DNA from: Pseudomonas marginalis
GTDB lineage: Bacteria > Pseudomonadota > Gammaproteobacteria > Pseudomonadales > Pseudomonadaceae
DNA: 64,000 nucleotides
Reading direction: 5' to 3'
NCBI RefSeq assembly: GCF_900105325.1
Contig: NZ_FNSU01000004.1
Span: forward strand, 248,001 to 312,000
Below are positions 27,897 through 36,123 of this stretch, one piece after another. Made by a program: the position numbers and the translations under genes. Under the pieces are notes generated by a model. That model was not told where the DNA came from and did not search any database. It saw nothing but the letters and a program-made list of their open reading frames with translations. Positions within the stretch are counted from its first letter, which is position 1, and every line of letters starts with the position of its first letter.

Positions 27897-28151
27897 ATGA
27901 GCCAGGTCGTCGTATATTCCAGCGATTGGTGCCCTTACTGCATGCGGGCCAAGGCCCTGCTGGAGAAAAAGGGCGTTGCCTTCGAAGAGATCAAGGTCGA
28001 TGGCAAACCCCAGGTGCGTGCCGAAATGGCCCAGAACGCGGGGCGCACGTCAGTGCCGCAGATCTGGATCGGCGCCAAACACATCGGTGGTTGCGACGAC
28101 CTGTTTGCCCTGGAGCGCGCCGGTAAACTCGATGCGCTGCTGCTCGTCTGA
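27897..28151 (+). CDS. grxC: Glutaredoxin 3
   Basis: 84 residues. Dithiol active site Cys12-Pro-Tyr-Cys15; cis-Pro loop TSVPQIWIG and GGCDD glutathione-binding motif are present. Reduces protein disulphides with glutathione in the cytosol. In the yibN-grxC-secB cluster, 42 nt before secB. Confidence 0.97.
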   Translation: MSQVVVYSSDWCPYCMRAKALLEKKGVAFEEIKVDGKPQVRAEMAQNAGRTSVPQIWIGAKHIGGCDDLFALERAGKLDALLLV

Positions 28152-28193
28152 CTCCTAACCCCTAAAAGACCCCAAGATCAAGAAGGATCTGCG

Positions 28194-28673
28194 ATGACTG
28201 ACCAACAGAACACCGAAGCAGCAGAAGCCCAAGGCCCACAATTTTCGCTGCAGCGTATCTATGTGCGTGACTTGTCGTTCGAAGCGCCGAAAAGCCCGGC
28301 TATCTTCCGCCAGGAATGGACCCCAAGCGTTGCCCTGGACCTGAACACCCGTCAAAAGGCACTGGAAGGCGATTTCCACGAAGTCGTGCTGACCTTGTCG
28401 GTCACCGTCAAGAATGGCGAAGAAGTGGCCTTCATCGCTGAAGTGCAACAGGCCGGTATCTTCCTGATCCAGGGCCTGGACGAAGCGTCCATGAGCCACA
28501 CCCTGGGTGCGTTCTGCCCGAACATCCTGTTCCCGTATGCCCGCGAGACCCTGGACAGCCTGGTCACCCGTGGTTCGTTCCCGGCGTTGATGCTGGCTCC
28601 GGTGAACTTCGATGCCCTGTACGCTCAAGAGCTGCAGCGCATGCAACAGGAAGGCGCACCGACGGTTCAGTAA
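28194..28673 (+). CDS. secB: Protein-export chaperone SecB
   Basis: 159 residues. [30 protein letters not shown] and [26 protein letters not shown] are SecB signatures. A tetrameric cytosolic chaperone delivering preproteins to SecA. It ends 25 nt before a REPIN that carries the first insertion sequence. Confidence 0.97.
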   Translation: MTDQQNTEAAEAQGPQFSLQRIYVRDLSFEAPKSPAIFRQEWTPSVALDLNTRQKALEGDFHEVVLTLSVTVKNGEEVAFIAEVQQAGIFLIQGLDEASMSHTLGAFCPNILFPYARETLDSLVTRGSFPALMLAPVNFDALYAQELQRMQQEGAPTVQ

Positions 28674-28769
28674 TCTCGAACCCGACGCAGAACCCAATGT
28701 GGGAGGGGGCTTGCTCCCGATAGCGGTGGATCAGTCACGTAGATGTCGACTGACACTCCGCCATCGGGG

Positions 28770-30046
28770 TGTAGAACCGTAGACATCGTTTACATCTGAA
28801 ACCGGGGACATCGTTTACACATTTGAGGCCTGGACGCGGGTCATACCTCGTCCAAGCCTCCCCAAGGGATAATCACACAGGTACAAATCCCAAGCTTCAT
28901 CTTCAGCTTCTTTGAGCCCTATCCTTTCCCCGGACAGCGCCTCGCTGATAAATACCAACTTGCCGTTCCACTTGATCGATCCGTCCTGCCTGACGCTTCG
29001 AACTTTCATTTCTGCCGGATATTCCACATCGGGCAAGCATCCTGGATAAATTCGGGTGGACGGCACATACAAGTCTCCCGGACGTTTCATGCCGAGCGCT
29101 TCGTGAGGGCGTACGTAATTAAACTCATGCCTGAAATGCTCCAGCAAAAGCTGCTGCTCGACTAAGTTTTTCCCTAAGGGCAACTCAAGTTTCAAGCTAC
29201 GGTGCATTCGTTCATGGCGACCATTCTGGGCGGGTCTTCCCGGCATGGTTCGCTCGGGATAAATACCCAGCCGAATCCACCAAACTGCCAGTGTGGATAT
29301 TCTTGCCAGGCCAGGAGAGGCGAACGGTACCCCGTTGTCCGAACGGATAACTTCCGGCATGCCGTACTCCTGAAAAAGCCTCTCAAAGGCCTGTTTTACA
29401 GGCTGGGTCATGATCTTGGGATGGGCCCTGCACGCTAAAATCAGCCGCGACGCATGGTCTGTGACGGTCAAAGGGAAGCACATCTGAGCATTAAGCATCT
29501 TGAACTGCCCTTTGTAGTCAGCACACCACGTCTTGTTAGGTTCGTCGGCCTTTCGCATTTGTGCGTGGGAAATGCTGTGTCGGCGTTTGAAGCGCCGCTT
29601 TTTGACGAGCCCAAGTCGGTCAAGCCATTGACCGGCCGTACTTGGAGAGGGCCAGGTGACGGAGGGATCTTCCAGCCGTAATAGCTCGAGAAGCTTTTTC
29701 GGCCCCCATTTATCGTGAGCCTCCTTCATCGCGACTACACGGGCCAAAATCTCGTCGTCGGTTTTATTTGGGCTGTTGTGAGGTCGCCGGGACAGTTCGG
29801 ATAAAGACCTCAAATCGCCGTCGTGCCGGGCAATCCACTTATCGACGGTAGGTCGGCTAACGTCAAAGCGGCGTGCCAACTGGCTTTTGGTGAAGTTGCC
29901 AGAAAGCCAATCAGCTACCAGCTTGATTCTTTGATTCATGGGGGACTCTTGGTTCCAGGGCATGATCAGTTACCTCCTGATCATGCGTATTAGCCTGTAA
30001 ACCATGTCCCCGGTTAGAAATGTAAACGATGTCCCCGGTTTGTACC
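28770..30046 (-). mobile_element. IS481-like insertion sequence, copy 1
   Basis: 1,277 bp, boundaries set by comparison with the second copy and with intact REPINs: begins TGTAGAACCG, ends GTTTGTACC, flanked by GGG on each side (28767-28769 and 30047-30049). Both ends carry repeated GGGGACATCGTTTACA-type units in inverted orientation. Encodes a single transposase. By eye it differs from copy 2 at one base (C at 29079, T at 31774). Confidence 0.85.
28815..29963 (-). CDS. IS481-family-like transposase, copy 1
   Basis: 382 residues. N-terminal helix-turn-helix (FTKSQLARRFDVSRPTVDKWI, partly residues 24-44), then a DDE integrase core with Asp149 in WCADYKG, Asp209 in IRSDNG and Glu251 in NGRHERMH. 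A single uninterrupted frame and these motifs favour IS481 over IS3. The first ATG is the start: it has a perfect AGGAGG eight bases upstream. Protein sequence identical to copy 2. Confidence 0.9.
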   Translation of the reverse strand: MPWNQESPMNQRIKLVADWLSGNFTKSQLARRFDVSRPTVDKWIARHDGDLRSLSELSRRPHNSPNKTDDEILARVVAMKEAHDKWGPKKLLELLRLEDPSVTWPSPSTAGQWLDRLGLVKKRRFKRRHSISHAQMRKADEPNKTWCADYKGQFKMLNAQMCFPLTVTDHASRLILACRAHPKIMTQPVKQAFERLFQEYGMPEVIRSDNGVPFASPGLARISTLAVWWIRLGIYPERTMPGRPAQNGRHERMHRSLKLELPLGKNLVEQQLLLEHFRHEFNYVRPHEALGMKRPGDLYVPSTRIYPGCLPDVEYPAEMKVRSVRQDGSIKWNGKLVFISEALSGERIGLKEAEDEAWDLYLCDYPLGRLGRGMTRVQASNV

Positions 30047-30079
30047 GGGGCAAGCCCCCTCCCACATTTGTTATGTGTG

Positions 30080-30535
30080 CTATTTGAAGCCGAGTTGGCG
30101 CCAGCCTTCGTAGACGGCAACGGCGACGGTGTTCGACAGGTTCAGGCTGCGGCAGCCTTCGCGCATCGGCAGGCGCAGGCGATGCCCGTCCGGCAGGGCG
30201 TCGAGTACGTCGGCCGGCAGGCCACGGCTTTCCGGGCCGAACAGGAAGGCGTCGCCTTCGGCGAAGCTGGCATCATGGAACGGTCGCGAACCCTTGGTGG
30301 TGAACGCGAACAGCCGTGGGTGGCCCAGGCTTTCCAGGCAGCTGGCCAGGTCGGCATGGCGCTGCAGGGTGGCATACTCGTGGTAGTCCAGGCCGGCACG
30401 GCGCAGGCGCTTGTCGTCCATGTCGAAGCCCAGGGGCTCGATCAAATGCAGGTGGCAGCCACTGTTGGCGCACAGCCTGATAACGTTGCCGGTATTCGGC
30501 GGAATTTCTGGTTGAAAAAGGATGACGTGAAACAT
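30080..30535 (-). CDS. trmL: tRNA (cytidine(34)-2'-O)-methyltransferase
   Basis: 151 residues, SPOUT fold. MFHVILFQPEIPPNTGNVIRLC, LFGPESRGLP (trefoil knot) and RLPMREGCRSLNLSNTVAVAVYE are TrmL hallmarks. Methylates the wobble base of tRNA-Leu species. Its ATG overlaps on the other strand with the start of the next gene (CATG at 30533-30536). It is enclosed between the two IS copies. Confidence 0.95.
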   Translation of the reverse strand: MFHVILFQPEIPPNTGNVIRLCANSGCHLHLIEPLGFDMDDKRLRRAGLDYHEYATLQRHADLASCLESLGHPRLFAFTTKGSRPFHDASFAEGDAFLFGPESRGLPADVLDALPDGHRLRLPMREGCRSLNLSNTVAVAVYEGWRQLGFK

Positions 30536-30974
30536 GCACGGCTCCGAAGGCAAAGATGCGCTGCATTCTACCCCTGAAGAAGACCCAAGACCGAAGCTAA
30601 TGCCGAGGGTCATGGGCTCATTGGCGATTGTCGGCCTGATGGTGGGCCTGATGATCGGCCGCCTGACCACCCCTGACCCGGTCGAGTTGCAGCAGATAGA
30701 GACGGCGGCGGACGGTGTGGTGGTGTGGTTCAACAGCGAACCCAAGCTGCACGGCGAGCACGTCGACGGCACCGTGGCGCTGTTGTTCGATGCACAAGGC
30801 AAAGCCGCCAGCGGGCAGCTCAAGGTCAACGACAAGGATGTGAACTGGCGCGTGCGCAAGACCGATGCGGGCTTGCTGCTGAACCTGGTGGCGGCTCGGC
30901 CGTTGCGCGGGGAGTGGAAGGGCGAGGAGGTCGATGACCGCTGGCGGCTGGAGATCCATCTCCAAGAGCAATAA
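30534..30974 (+). CDS. Hypothetical single-pass membrane protein
   Basis: 146 residues if started at 30534. One membrane helix (VMGSLAIVGLMVGLMIGRL, about 26-44) and a periplasmic beta-rich domain with repeated charged strands (GVVVWFNSEPKLHGEHVDG, DVNWRVRKTDAGLLLNL). No family recognised. The start codon shares CATG with trmL on the other strand; a later ATG at 30600 (MPRVMGSL) would still keep the helix and would leave room for a promoter and a ribosome site, so the start is uncertain. Confidence 0.65.
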   Translation: MHGSEGKDALHSTPEEDPRPKLMPRVMGSLAIVGLMVGLMIGRLTTPDPVELQQIETAADGVVVWFNSEPKLHGEHVDGTVALLFDAQGKAASGQLKVNDKDVNWRVRKTDAGLLLNLVAARPLRGEWKGEEVDDRWRLEIHLQEQ

Positions 30975-30978
30975 AAGA

Positions 30979-31166
30979 GGGAGTTCCCGGCCTGCCTGTA
31001 CCAGGGCTCCCAAAACGGGGTGAAGCCAGAGGCTTCGGTGTTAAAGAGGGAATCCCCGGCCTGCCTGTACCGAGGTTCCCGAAAGCGGTGTGGAGCGCGA
31101 CGCGGTTCGCATCAAGCACCCCGGGTGTAAAGAGGGGATTCTCGGCCTGCCTGTACCAAGGTCCCC
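30979..31166. repeat. Three 33-nt hairpins with covarying stems
   Basis: Hairpins at 30979-31011, 31048-31080 and 31134-31166. Each has GG(G/A)-rich left arm, a conserved inner segment CGGCCTGCCTGTACC, and a matching right arm. The outer five base pairs change together: GGGAG/CTCCC, GGGAA/TTCCC, GGGGA/TCCCC. An AAAGAG precedes each. They follow the gene ending at 30974 and lie in a 490-bp non-coding stretch between it and IS copy 2. Confidence 0.7.
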
Positions 31167-31246
31167 GAAACTGGGTTGTACAAGGGTTATTGCAGGGCGC
31201 GTGCCAGACTCGCCAAACTGTGCCAAATAATTTCATCAGAAAGCGC

Positions 31247-31269
31247 AAAGCCCCGGAATACGGGGCTTT
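31247..31269 (+). terminator. Hairpin terminator candidate
   Basis: AAAGCCCCG (31247-31255) pairs perfectly with CGGGGCTTT (31261-31269) around GAATA, followed by GGTGTTTT. Could end transcription from either side. Confidence 0.55.
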
Positions 31270-31464
31270 GGTGTTTTCGGGGTTCAGCATTTTTTTAACA
31301 AGAGGCTTGCCTCGGGCTTGGAACGTGTGCGCGATGCTAGAACAGGGTGCATTGAAGCGGTGCACGGTTCTGAGTCCGTGTGGAGGTCCAAATGTGAGAG
31401 GGGGCTTGCTCCCGATGGCGGAGTGTCAGTCGATATCTATCTGACTGATCCACCGCTATCGGGA

Positions 31465-32741
31465 TGTAGAACCGTAGACATCGTTTACATCTGAAACCGG
31501 GGACATCGTTTACACATTTGAGGCCTGGACGCGGGTCATACCTCGTCCAAGCCTCCCCAAGGGATAATCACACAGGTACAAATCCCAAGCTTCATCTTCA
31601 GCTTCTTTGAGCCCTATCCTTTCCCCGGACAGCGCCTCGCTGATAAATACCAACTTGCCGTTCCACTTGATCGATCCGTCCTGCCTGACGCTTCGAACTT
31701 TCATTTCTGCCGGATATTCCACATCGGGCAAGCATCCTGGATAAATTCGGGTGGACGGCACATACAAGTCTCCTGGACGTTTCATGCCGAGCGCTTCGTG
31801 AGGGCGTACGTAATTAAACTCATGCCTGAAATGCTCCAGCAAAAGCTGCTGCTCGACTAAGTTTTTCCCTAAGGGCAACTCAAGTTTCAAGCTACGGTGC
31901 ATTCGTTCATGGCGACCATTCTGGGCGGGTCTTCCCGGCATGGTTCGCTCGGGATAAATACCCAGCCGAATCCACCAAACTGCCAGTGTGGATATTCTTG
32001 CCAGGCCAGGAGAGGCGAACGGTACCCCGTTGTCCGAACGGATAACTTCCGGCATGCCGTACTCCTGAAAAAGCCTCTCAAAGGCCTGTTTTACAGGCTG
32101 GGTCATGATCTTGGGATGGGCCCTGCACGCTAAAATCAGCCGCGACGCATGGTCTGTGACGGTCAAAGGGAAGCACATCTGAGCATTAAGCATCTTGAAC
32201 TGCCCTTTGTAGTCAGCACACCACGTCTTGTTAGGTTCGTCGGCCTTTCGCATTTGTGCGTGGGAAATGCTGTGTCGGCGTTTGAAGCGCCGCTTTTTGA
32301 CGAGCCCAAGTCGGTCAAGCCATTGACCGGCCGTACTTGGAGAGGGCCAGGTGACGGAGGGATCTTCCAGCCGTAATAGCTCGAGAAGCTTTTTCGGCCC
32401 CCATTTATCGTGAGCCTCCTTCATCGCGACTACACGGGCCAAAATCTCGTCGTCGGTTTTATTTGGGCTGTTGTGAGGTCGCCGGGACAGTTCGGATAAA
32501 GACCTCAAATCGCCGTCGTGCCGGGCAATCCACTTATCGACGGTAGGTCGGCTAACGTCAAAGCGGCGTGCCAACTGGCTTTTGGTGAAGTTGCCAGAAA
32601 GCCAATCAGCTACCAGCTTGATTCTTTGATTCATGGGGGACTCTTGGTTCCAGGGCATGATCAGTTACCTCCTGATCATGCGTATTAGCCTGTAAACCAT
32701 GTCCCCGGTTAGAAATGTAAACGATGTCCCCGGTTTGTACC
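31465..32741 (-). mobile_element. IS481-like insertion sequence, copy 2
   Basis: 1,277 bp, same ends and orientation as copy 1 (TGTAGAACCG ... GTTTGTACC), offset 2,695 bp. Flanked by GGA at 31462-31464 and 32742-32744. The base that differs between the two REPINs (A here, G in copy 1) is found on both sides of each element, which shows it is part of the target duplication. Confidence 0.85.
31510..32658 (-). CDS. IS481-family-like transposase, copy 2
   Basis: 382 residues, identical to the first copy; the only base difference seen (31774) is a silent Pro codon change (CCG to CCA). Same AGGAGG ribosome site, helix-turn-helix and DDE residues (149, 209, 251). The gene looks intact, so the element is probably active or very recently so. 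Confidence 0.9.
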   Translation of the reverse strand: MPWNQESPMNQRIKLVADWLSGNFTKSQLARRFDVSRPTVDKWIARHDGDLRSLSELSRRPHNSPNKTDDEILARVVAMKEAHDKWGPKKLLELLRLEDPSVTWPSPSTAGQWLDRLGLVKKRRFKRRHSISHAQMRKADEPNKTWCADYKGQFKMLNAQMCFPLTVTDHASRLILACRAHPKIMTQPVKQAFERLFQEYGMPEVIRSDNGVPFASPGLARISTLAVWWIRLGIYPERTMPGRPAQNGRHERMHRSLKLELPLGKNLVEQQLLLEHFRHEFNYVRPHEALGMKRPGDLYVPSTRIYPGCLPDVEYPAEMKVRSVRQDGSIKWNGKLVFISEALSGERIGLKEAEDEAWDLYLCDYPLGRLGRGMTRVQASNV

Positions 32742-32783
32742 GGAGCAAGCCCCCTCCCACATTAGACCTCGATAGATTGGAGA

Positions 32784-34220
32784 TCAGGCGTCGTCGCCCT
32801 CATCGTCATCACCACCATCGACCTTCATGCCCAGCTCCTTGATCTTGCGCGTCAGGGTATTGCGACCCCAACCCAGCAACACGGCGGCATCGCGACGGCG
32901 GCCGGCGGTGTGCTTGAGGGCGGTTTCGATCATGATCCGCTCGAAGGCCGGTACGGCGCTGTCCAGCAGGTTCGACTGGCCGCGTGCCAGGGCCTGGTCG
33001 GCCCATTGGCGCAGCGCCTGTTCCCAGTTGGTCACCGGTGCCGAATCCTGCGGCAGGCTCAACAGCTCCGGCGGCAGGTCGCCGATATGCACTTCGCGGC
33101 CGGACGCCATCACGGTGATCCAGCGGCAGGTGTTCTCCAGCTGGCGCACGTTGCCGGGCCATGGCAGGTTCTTCAGGTATTCCTCGGTCTCGCTTTTCAG
33201 CAGCTTCGGCTCGACGGCCAGCTCCTGGGCGGCGCGGCTGAGGAAGTGGCGGGCGAGGGTCGGGATATCTTCGCGACGGTCCGACATACGTGGGATGTGG
33301 ATGCGGATCACGTTGAGACGGTGGAACAAGTCTTCACGGAACTTGCCGGCGTGCACCAGGGTTTCCAGGTTCTGGTGAGTCGCGGCGATGATGCGCACAT
33401 CGACCTTGACCGGTGTGTGCCCGCCCACGCGGTAGAACTCGCCGTCCGCCAGTACGCGCAGCAGGCGGGTCTGGGTGTCGGCCGGCATGTCGCCGATTTC
33501 ATCGAGGAACAGCGTGCCGCCGTCCGCCTGTTCGAAGCGGCCGCGACGCAGGTTGGCTGCGCCGGTGAACGCGCCTTTCTCATGGCCGAACAGCTCGGAC
33601 TCCATCAGATCCTTGGGGATCGCCGCCATGTTCAGCGCGATAAACGGCGAGGCCGCCCGCGGGCTGTGGCGGTGCAGGGCGTGGGCCACCAACTCTTTAC
33701 CGGTACCCGACTCGCCGTTGATCAGCACGGTGATGTTGGAATGGCTCAAGCGCCCGATGGCGCGAAACACTTCCTGCATCGCCGGCGCTTCACCGATGAT
33801 TTCCGGGGTGCGGGTCAGGGTCGGCGGGGCTTCCTGGTTCTGCTGTTCCTGGGCGTGCTGGTTGGCGCGCTTGACCAGCGCCACGGCCTCGTCCACATCA
33901 AATGGCTTGGGCAGGTACTCGAAGGCGCCGCCCTGATAGGACGCGACAGCGCTGTCCAGGTCGGAGTGCGCAGTCATGATGATCACCGGCAGGCGCGGGT
34001 GCTGCTCGCGAATCCGCGCCAGCAGGTCCAGGCCACTGGCGCCGGGCATGCGGATGTCGGAGATGATCACGTCGGGCTGCTGGCGCGCCAGGCGGCTCAT
34101 CACCCCGTCGGCGCTGTCGAAGCTCTGGGTGGTCATGCCTTCCTGTTGCAAGGCTTTCTCGAGGACCCAGCGGATAGAACGGTCGTCATCGACGATCCAC
34201 ACAGTTTCACTACGGCTCAT
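32784..34220 (-). CDS. ntrC: Nitrogen regulatory response regulator NtrC (GlnG)
   Basis: 478 residues: receiver domain with phosphoacceptor Asp55 in VIISDIRMPG, AAA+ sigma-54 activation domain from about 145 (Walker A GESGTGKE, GAFTGA loop in HEKGAFTGAANL, Walker B GGTLFLDEIGDM), and a C-terminal Fis-type HTH (GRRRDAAVLLGWGRNTLTRKIKE). Activates sigma-54 promoters under nitrogen limitation. Overlaps ntrB by four bases. glnA lies 2.7 kb upstream with a matching promoter. Confidence 0.97.
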   Translation of the reverse strand: MSRSETVWIVDDDRSIRWVLEKALQQEGMTTQSFDSADGVMSRLARQQPDVIISDIRMPGASGLDLLARIREQHPRLPVIIMTAHSDLDSAVASYQGGAFEYLPKPFDVDEAVALVKRANQHAQEQQNQEAPPTLTRTPEIIGEAPAMQEVFRAIGRLSHSNITVLINGESGTGKELVAHALHRHSPRAASPFIALNMAAIPKDLMESELFGHEKGAFTGAANLRRGRFEQADGGTLFLDEIGDMPADTQTRLLRVLADGEFYRVGGHTPVKVDVRIIAATHQNLETLVHAGKFREDLFHRLNVIRIHIPRMSDRREDIPTLARHFLSRAAQELAVEPKLLKSETEEYLKNLPWPGNVRQLENTCRWITVMASGREVHIGDLPPELLSLPQDSAPVTNWEQALRQWADQALARGQSNLLDSAVPAFERIMIETALKHTAGRRRDAAVLLGWGRNTLTRKIKELGMKVDGGDDDEGDDA

Positions 34221-35302
34221 GTCGATGGGGCTCCTTGTTCCAGAGGCAGAAAGATCGAGAACGTGGTGTGGCCGGGATGGCTTTCACATTCGATCAGACC
34301 CTGGTGCTGGCTGATGATGTTCTGGGTAATGGCCAGGCCCAGCCCGGTACCGTCCGGGCGGCCGCTGACCATGGGAAAGAAGATGGTTTCCTGAAGTTCC
34401 GCAGGAATGCCTGGGCCGTTGTCGATGATCTCGACCTTGGTCACCAGGCGATGGCGCACGTGGCCGATGGTGAACTGGCGCAGGGCACGGGTGCGCAGGC
34501 TGATGCGGCCAAGGCGCAGCTCGTTCTGGCTGCTGATGGCCTGCATGGCGTTGCGCACGATGTTGAGCACCGCCTGGATCATCTGCTCGCGGTCGATCAA
34601 CACGTCGGGAATGCTCGGGTCGTAGTCGCGCACCAAGGTGATGCAGCCCTGGCTTTCGGCTTCTACCAACTGACAGACGCGCTCAAGTACTTCGTGCACG
34701 TTGGTCATCGCCAGCGACGGCAGCTTGTTGGAGCCGAGCATGCGGTCCACCAGGTTACGCAGGCGGTCAGCCTCTTCGATGATGACGTTGGTGTAGTCCT
34801 TGAGGTGCTCGTCCGGCAGCTCGCGGGCCAGCAACTGTGCCGCGCCGCGAATGCCGCCCAGCGGGTTCTTGATCTCATGGGCCAGGCCGCGCACCAGCAT
34901 CTTGCTGGTCTCCTGCTTGGACAGCTGGGCTTCTTCCTTGGTGATGCGCAACAGGCGGTCGCGGGGGTGCACTTCGAGCAGCAGCAGGGTCGCGCCGTTG
35001 CTCAGGATCGGGGTGACGGCGTAGTCGACGGTCAGCGTCTGGCCGGTCAGTGCCGTGAGCATCGCTTCACGCTTGGTGAACGGATGTGCCTGCTCCACCG
35101 CCTGGCGCAATGAACTCAAGGCTTCGGCCGACTCGGTGAACAATTCGCTGATGAACTGCCCATGGCTGCGCTGGCCGCTGATGGCCAGGAGCATCTCCGC
35201 CGCCGGGTTCATGTACTCAAGGCGCAGGTCGTCATTGAGCAGGATGGTCGCGGTAGTCAGATTGTCGAGTAACAAACGGTGCAGTGCATCGCTGATGGTC
35301 AT
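34217..35302 (-). CDS. ntrB: Nitrogen regulation sensor kinase NtrB (GlnL)
   Basis: 361 residues, cytosolic: PAS domain (about 10-110), H-box GLAHEIKNPLGG with His142, N-box in LNIVRNAMQAI, G-boxes DNGPGIP and GTGLGLAITQNII. Phosphorylates NtrC; controlled by PII protein. Start ATG at 35302 preceded by AAGAGGT. Coupled to ntrC (ATGA). Confidence 0.96.
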   Translation of the reverse strand: MTISDALHRLLLDNLTTATILLNDDLRLEYMNPAAEMLLAISGQRSHGQFISELFTESAEALSSLRQAVEQAHPFTKREAMLTALTGQTLTVDYAVTPILSNGATLLLLEVHPRDRLLRITKEEAQLSKQETSKMLVRGLAHEIKNPLGGIRGAAQLLARELPDEHLKDYTNVIIEEADRLRNLVDRMLGSNKLPSLAMTNVHEVLERVCQLVEAESQGCITLVRDYDPSIPDVLIDREQMIQAVLNIVRNAMQAISSQNELRLGRISLRTRALRQFTIGHVRHRLVTKVEIIDNGPGIPAELQETIFFPMVSGRPDGTGLGLAITQNIISQHQGLIECESHPGHTTFSIFLPLEQGAPST

Positions 35303-35598
35303 CGGGACCTCTTTTGGAGCAAGGCGCGGGCTTGAGGCACGCGCTGATACAAGGAAAATGCAAAAACCAAACCAAGGCTCCGAAAAGAAGCGTTAATCCC
35401 CAGAAATAGGGGTTTAAGGCGCGAAACTGTGGCGTTCTGCCAGCTTGGCCGGGAAGTTTCGAACCAAAATGGGGTGAGTCAGTGGGAAGGGTGCAGGTCG
35501 TCGCACCAATATAGTGCGGTTTTGTGAGGTTTGTTCAGGAAGTGATGAGAGAGCGCTCTCGGCGGCTGTGCGAGAGCGATCTCAGTGGTGGGGCTTTA

Positions 35599-36024
35599 TC
35601 AGTGTGGCTGGGAGAGTGGCATGCCCGCGCTGCCGGCGTAAAAGACCAGCAGTTCCACCGGTGTGCTCCCGGTTCTGCCGCGATGGACTGTGCCTACCAT
35701 CTCGGCCAGGGTTTGCCCTTGTGTCAGGGTGAGGGCTTGCCCACCTTTACGGGCTTCAACGATCAACTCGCCCGAGAGGATATACGCTGCGTTCGGCATG
35801 GGGTGGCTGTGCCAGGGTAACTGCGTATTCGCGGGGATCTTGAGTCGCAACAGCGTGAGTTCCGGCGGGCCGGAGGGATAAGCCTTGTAAGGTGTTCCGT
35901 CCCATGAAGCGCTGCTCTGCAGCAGGATTTCCTTTTCGATTTGCACGACGTTTTTCGGCTGGCTGCTGCAGCCTAGGGCAGACAAGCAGGCCGCTGTTGC
36001 GATCAAGCATTTGAGGGCTTCCAT
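35599..36024 (-). CDS. Cupin-domain lipoprotein
   Basis: 141 residues. Lipobox LSALGCSSQ (Cys19) after a hydrophobic stretch marks an exported lipoprotein. The cupin fold is visible: LPWHSHPMPNAAYILSGELIVE (metal-binding His-x-His with the downstream Glu) and GTVHRGRTGSTPVELLVFYAG (second cupin motif with His). Substrate not known. Single gene between ntrB and the chorismate mutase gene. Confidence 0.8.
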   Translation of the reverse strand: MEALKCLIATAACLSALGCSSQPKNVVQIEKEILLQSSASWDGTPYKAYPSGPPELTLLRLKIPANTQLPWHSHPMPNAAYILSGELIVEARKGGQALTLTQGQTLAEMVGTVHRGRTGSTPVELLVFYAGSAGMPLSQPH

Positions 36025-36123
36025 GGTTTGGTTTCATCCCGTTCGCTGAGTGGCCGGCCAGGCTACGATCGCTGTTCGGGGAGGGATGCCGGAAGGTGCC
36101 TAAAATAATGTGGGTGTCATCCG

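Larger units (their letters stand above)
28699..30065. repeat. REPIN (GTGGGAGGGGG family) split by an insertion sequence
   Basis: Left part 28699-28769 starts GTGGGAGGGGGCTTGCTCCC; right part 30047-30065 ends CCCCCTCCCAC. Removing the IS and one copy of the duplicated GGG gives an 87-bp REPIN, the same length as intact copies in this window (86-88 bp). Confidence 0.85.
31394..32760. repeat. Second REPIN split by an insertion sequence
   Basis: Left part 31394-31464 (GTGAGAGGGGGCTTGCTCCC start), right part 32742-32760 (ends CCCCCTCCCAC). Restored length 87 bp after removing one GGA copy, the same as the first interrupted REPIN. Confidence 0.85.

Noticed and set aside
30979..31166. CRISPR-like repeat array
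   Set aside because: Only three units, unequal spacing (69 and 86 bp), spacers not of constant length and no cas genes.
30826..31365. Minus-strand frame with repeated GTGRPGIPS peptide
   Set aside because: The repeated peptide results from translating the three DNA hairpins; no start site, and the frame overlaps a better gene.
28770..32741. Composite transposon carrying trmL
   Set aside because: Each IS has its own REPIN target duplication, which shows two separate insertions; trmL is in its normal chromosomal neighbourhood next to secB.
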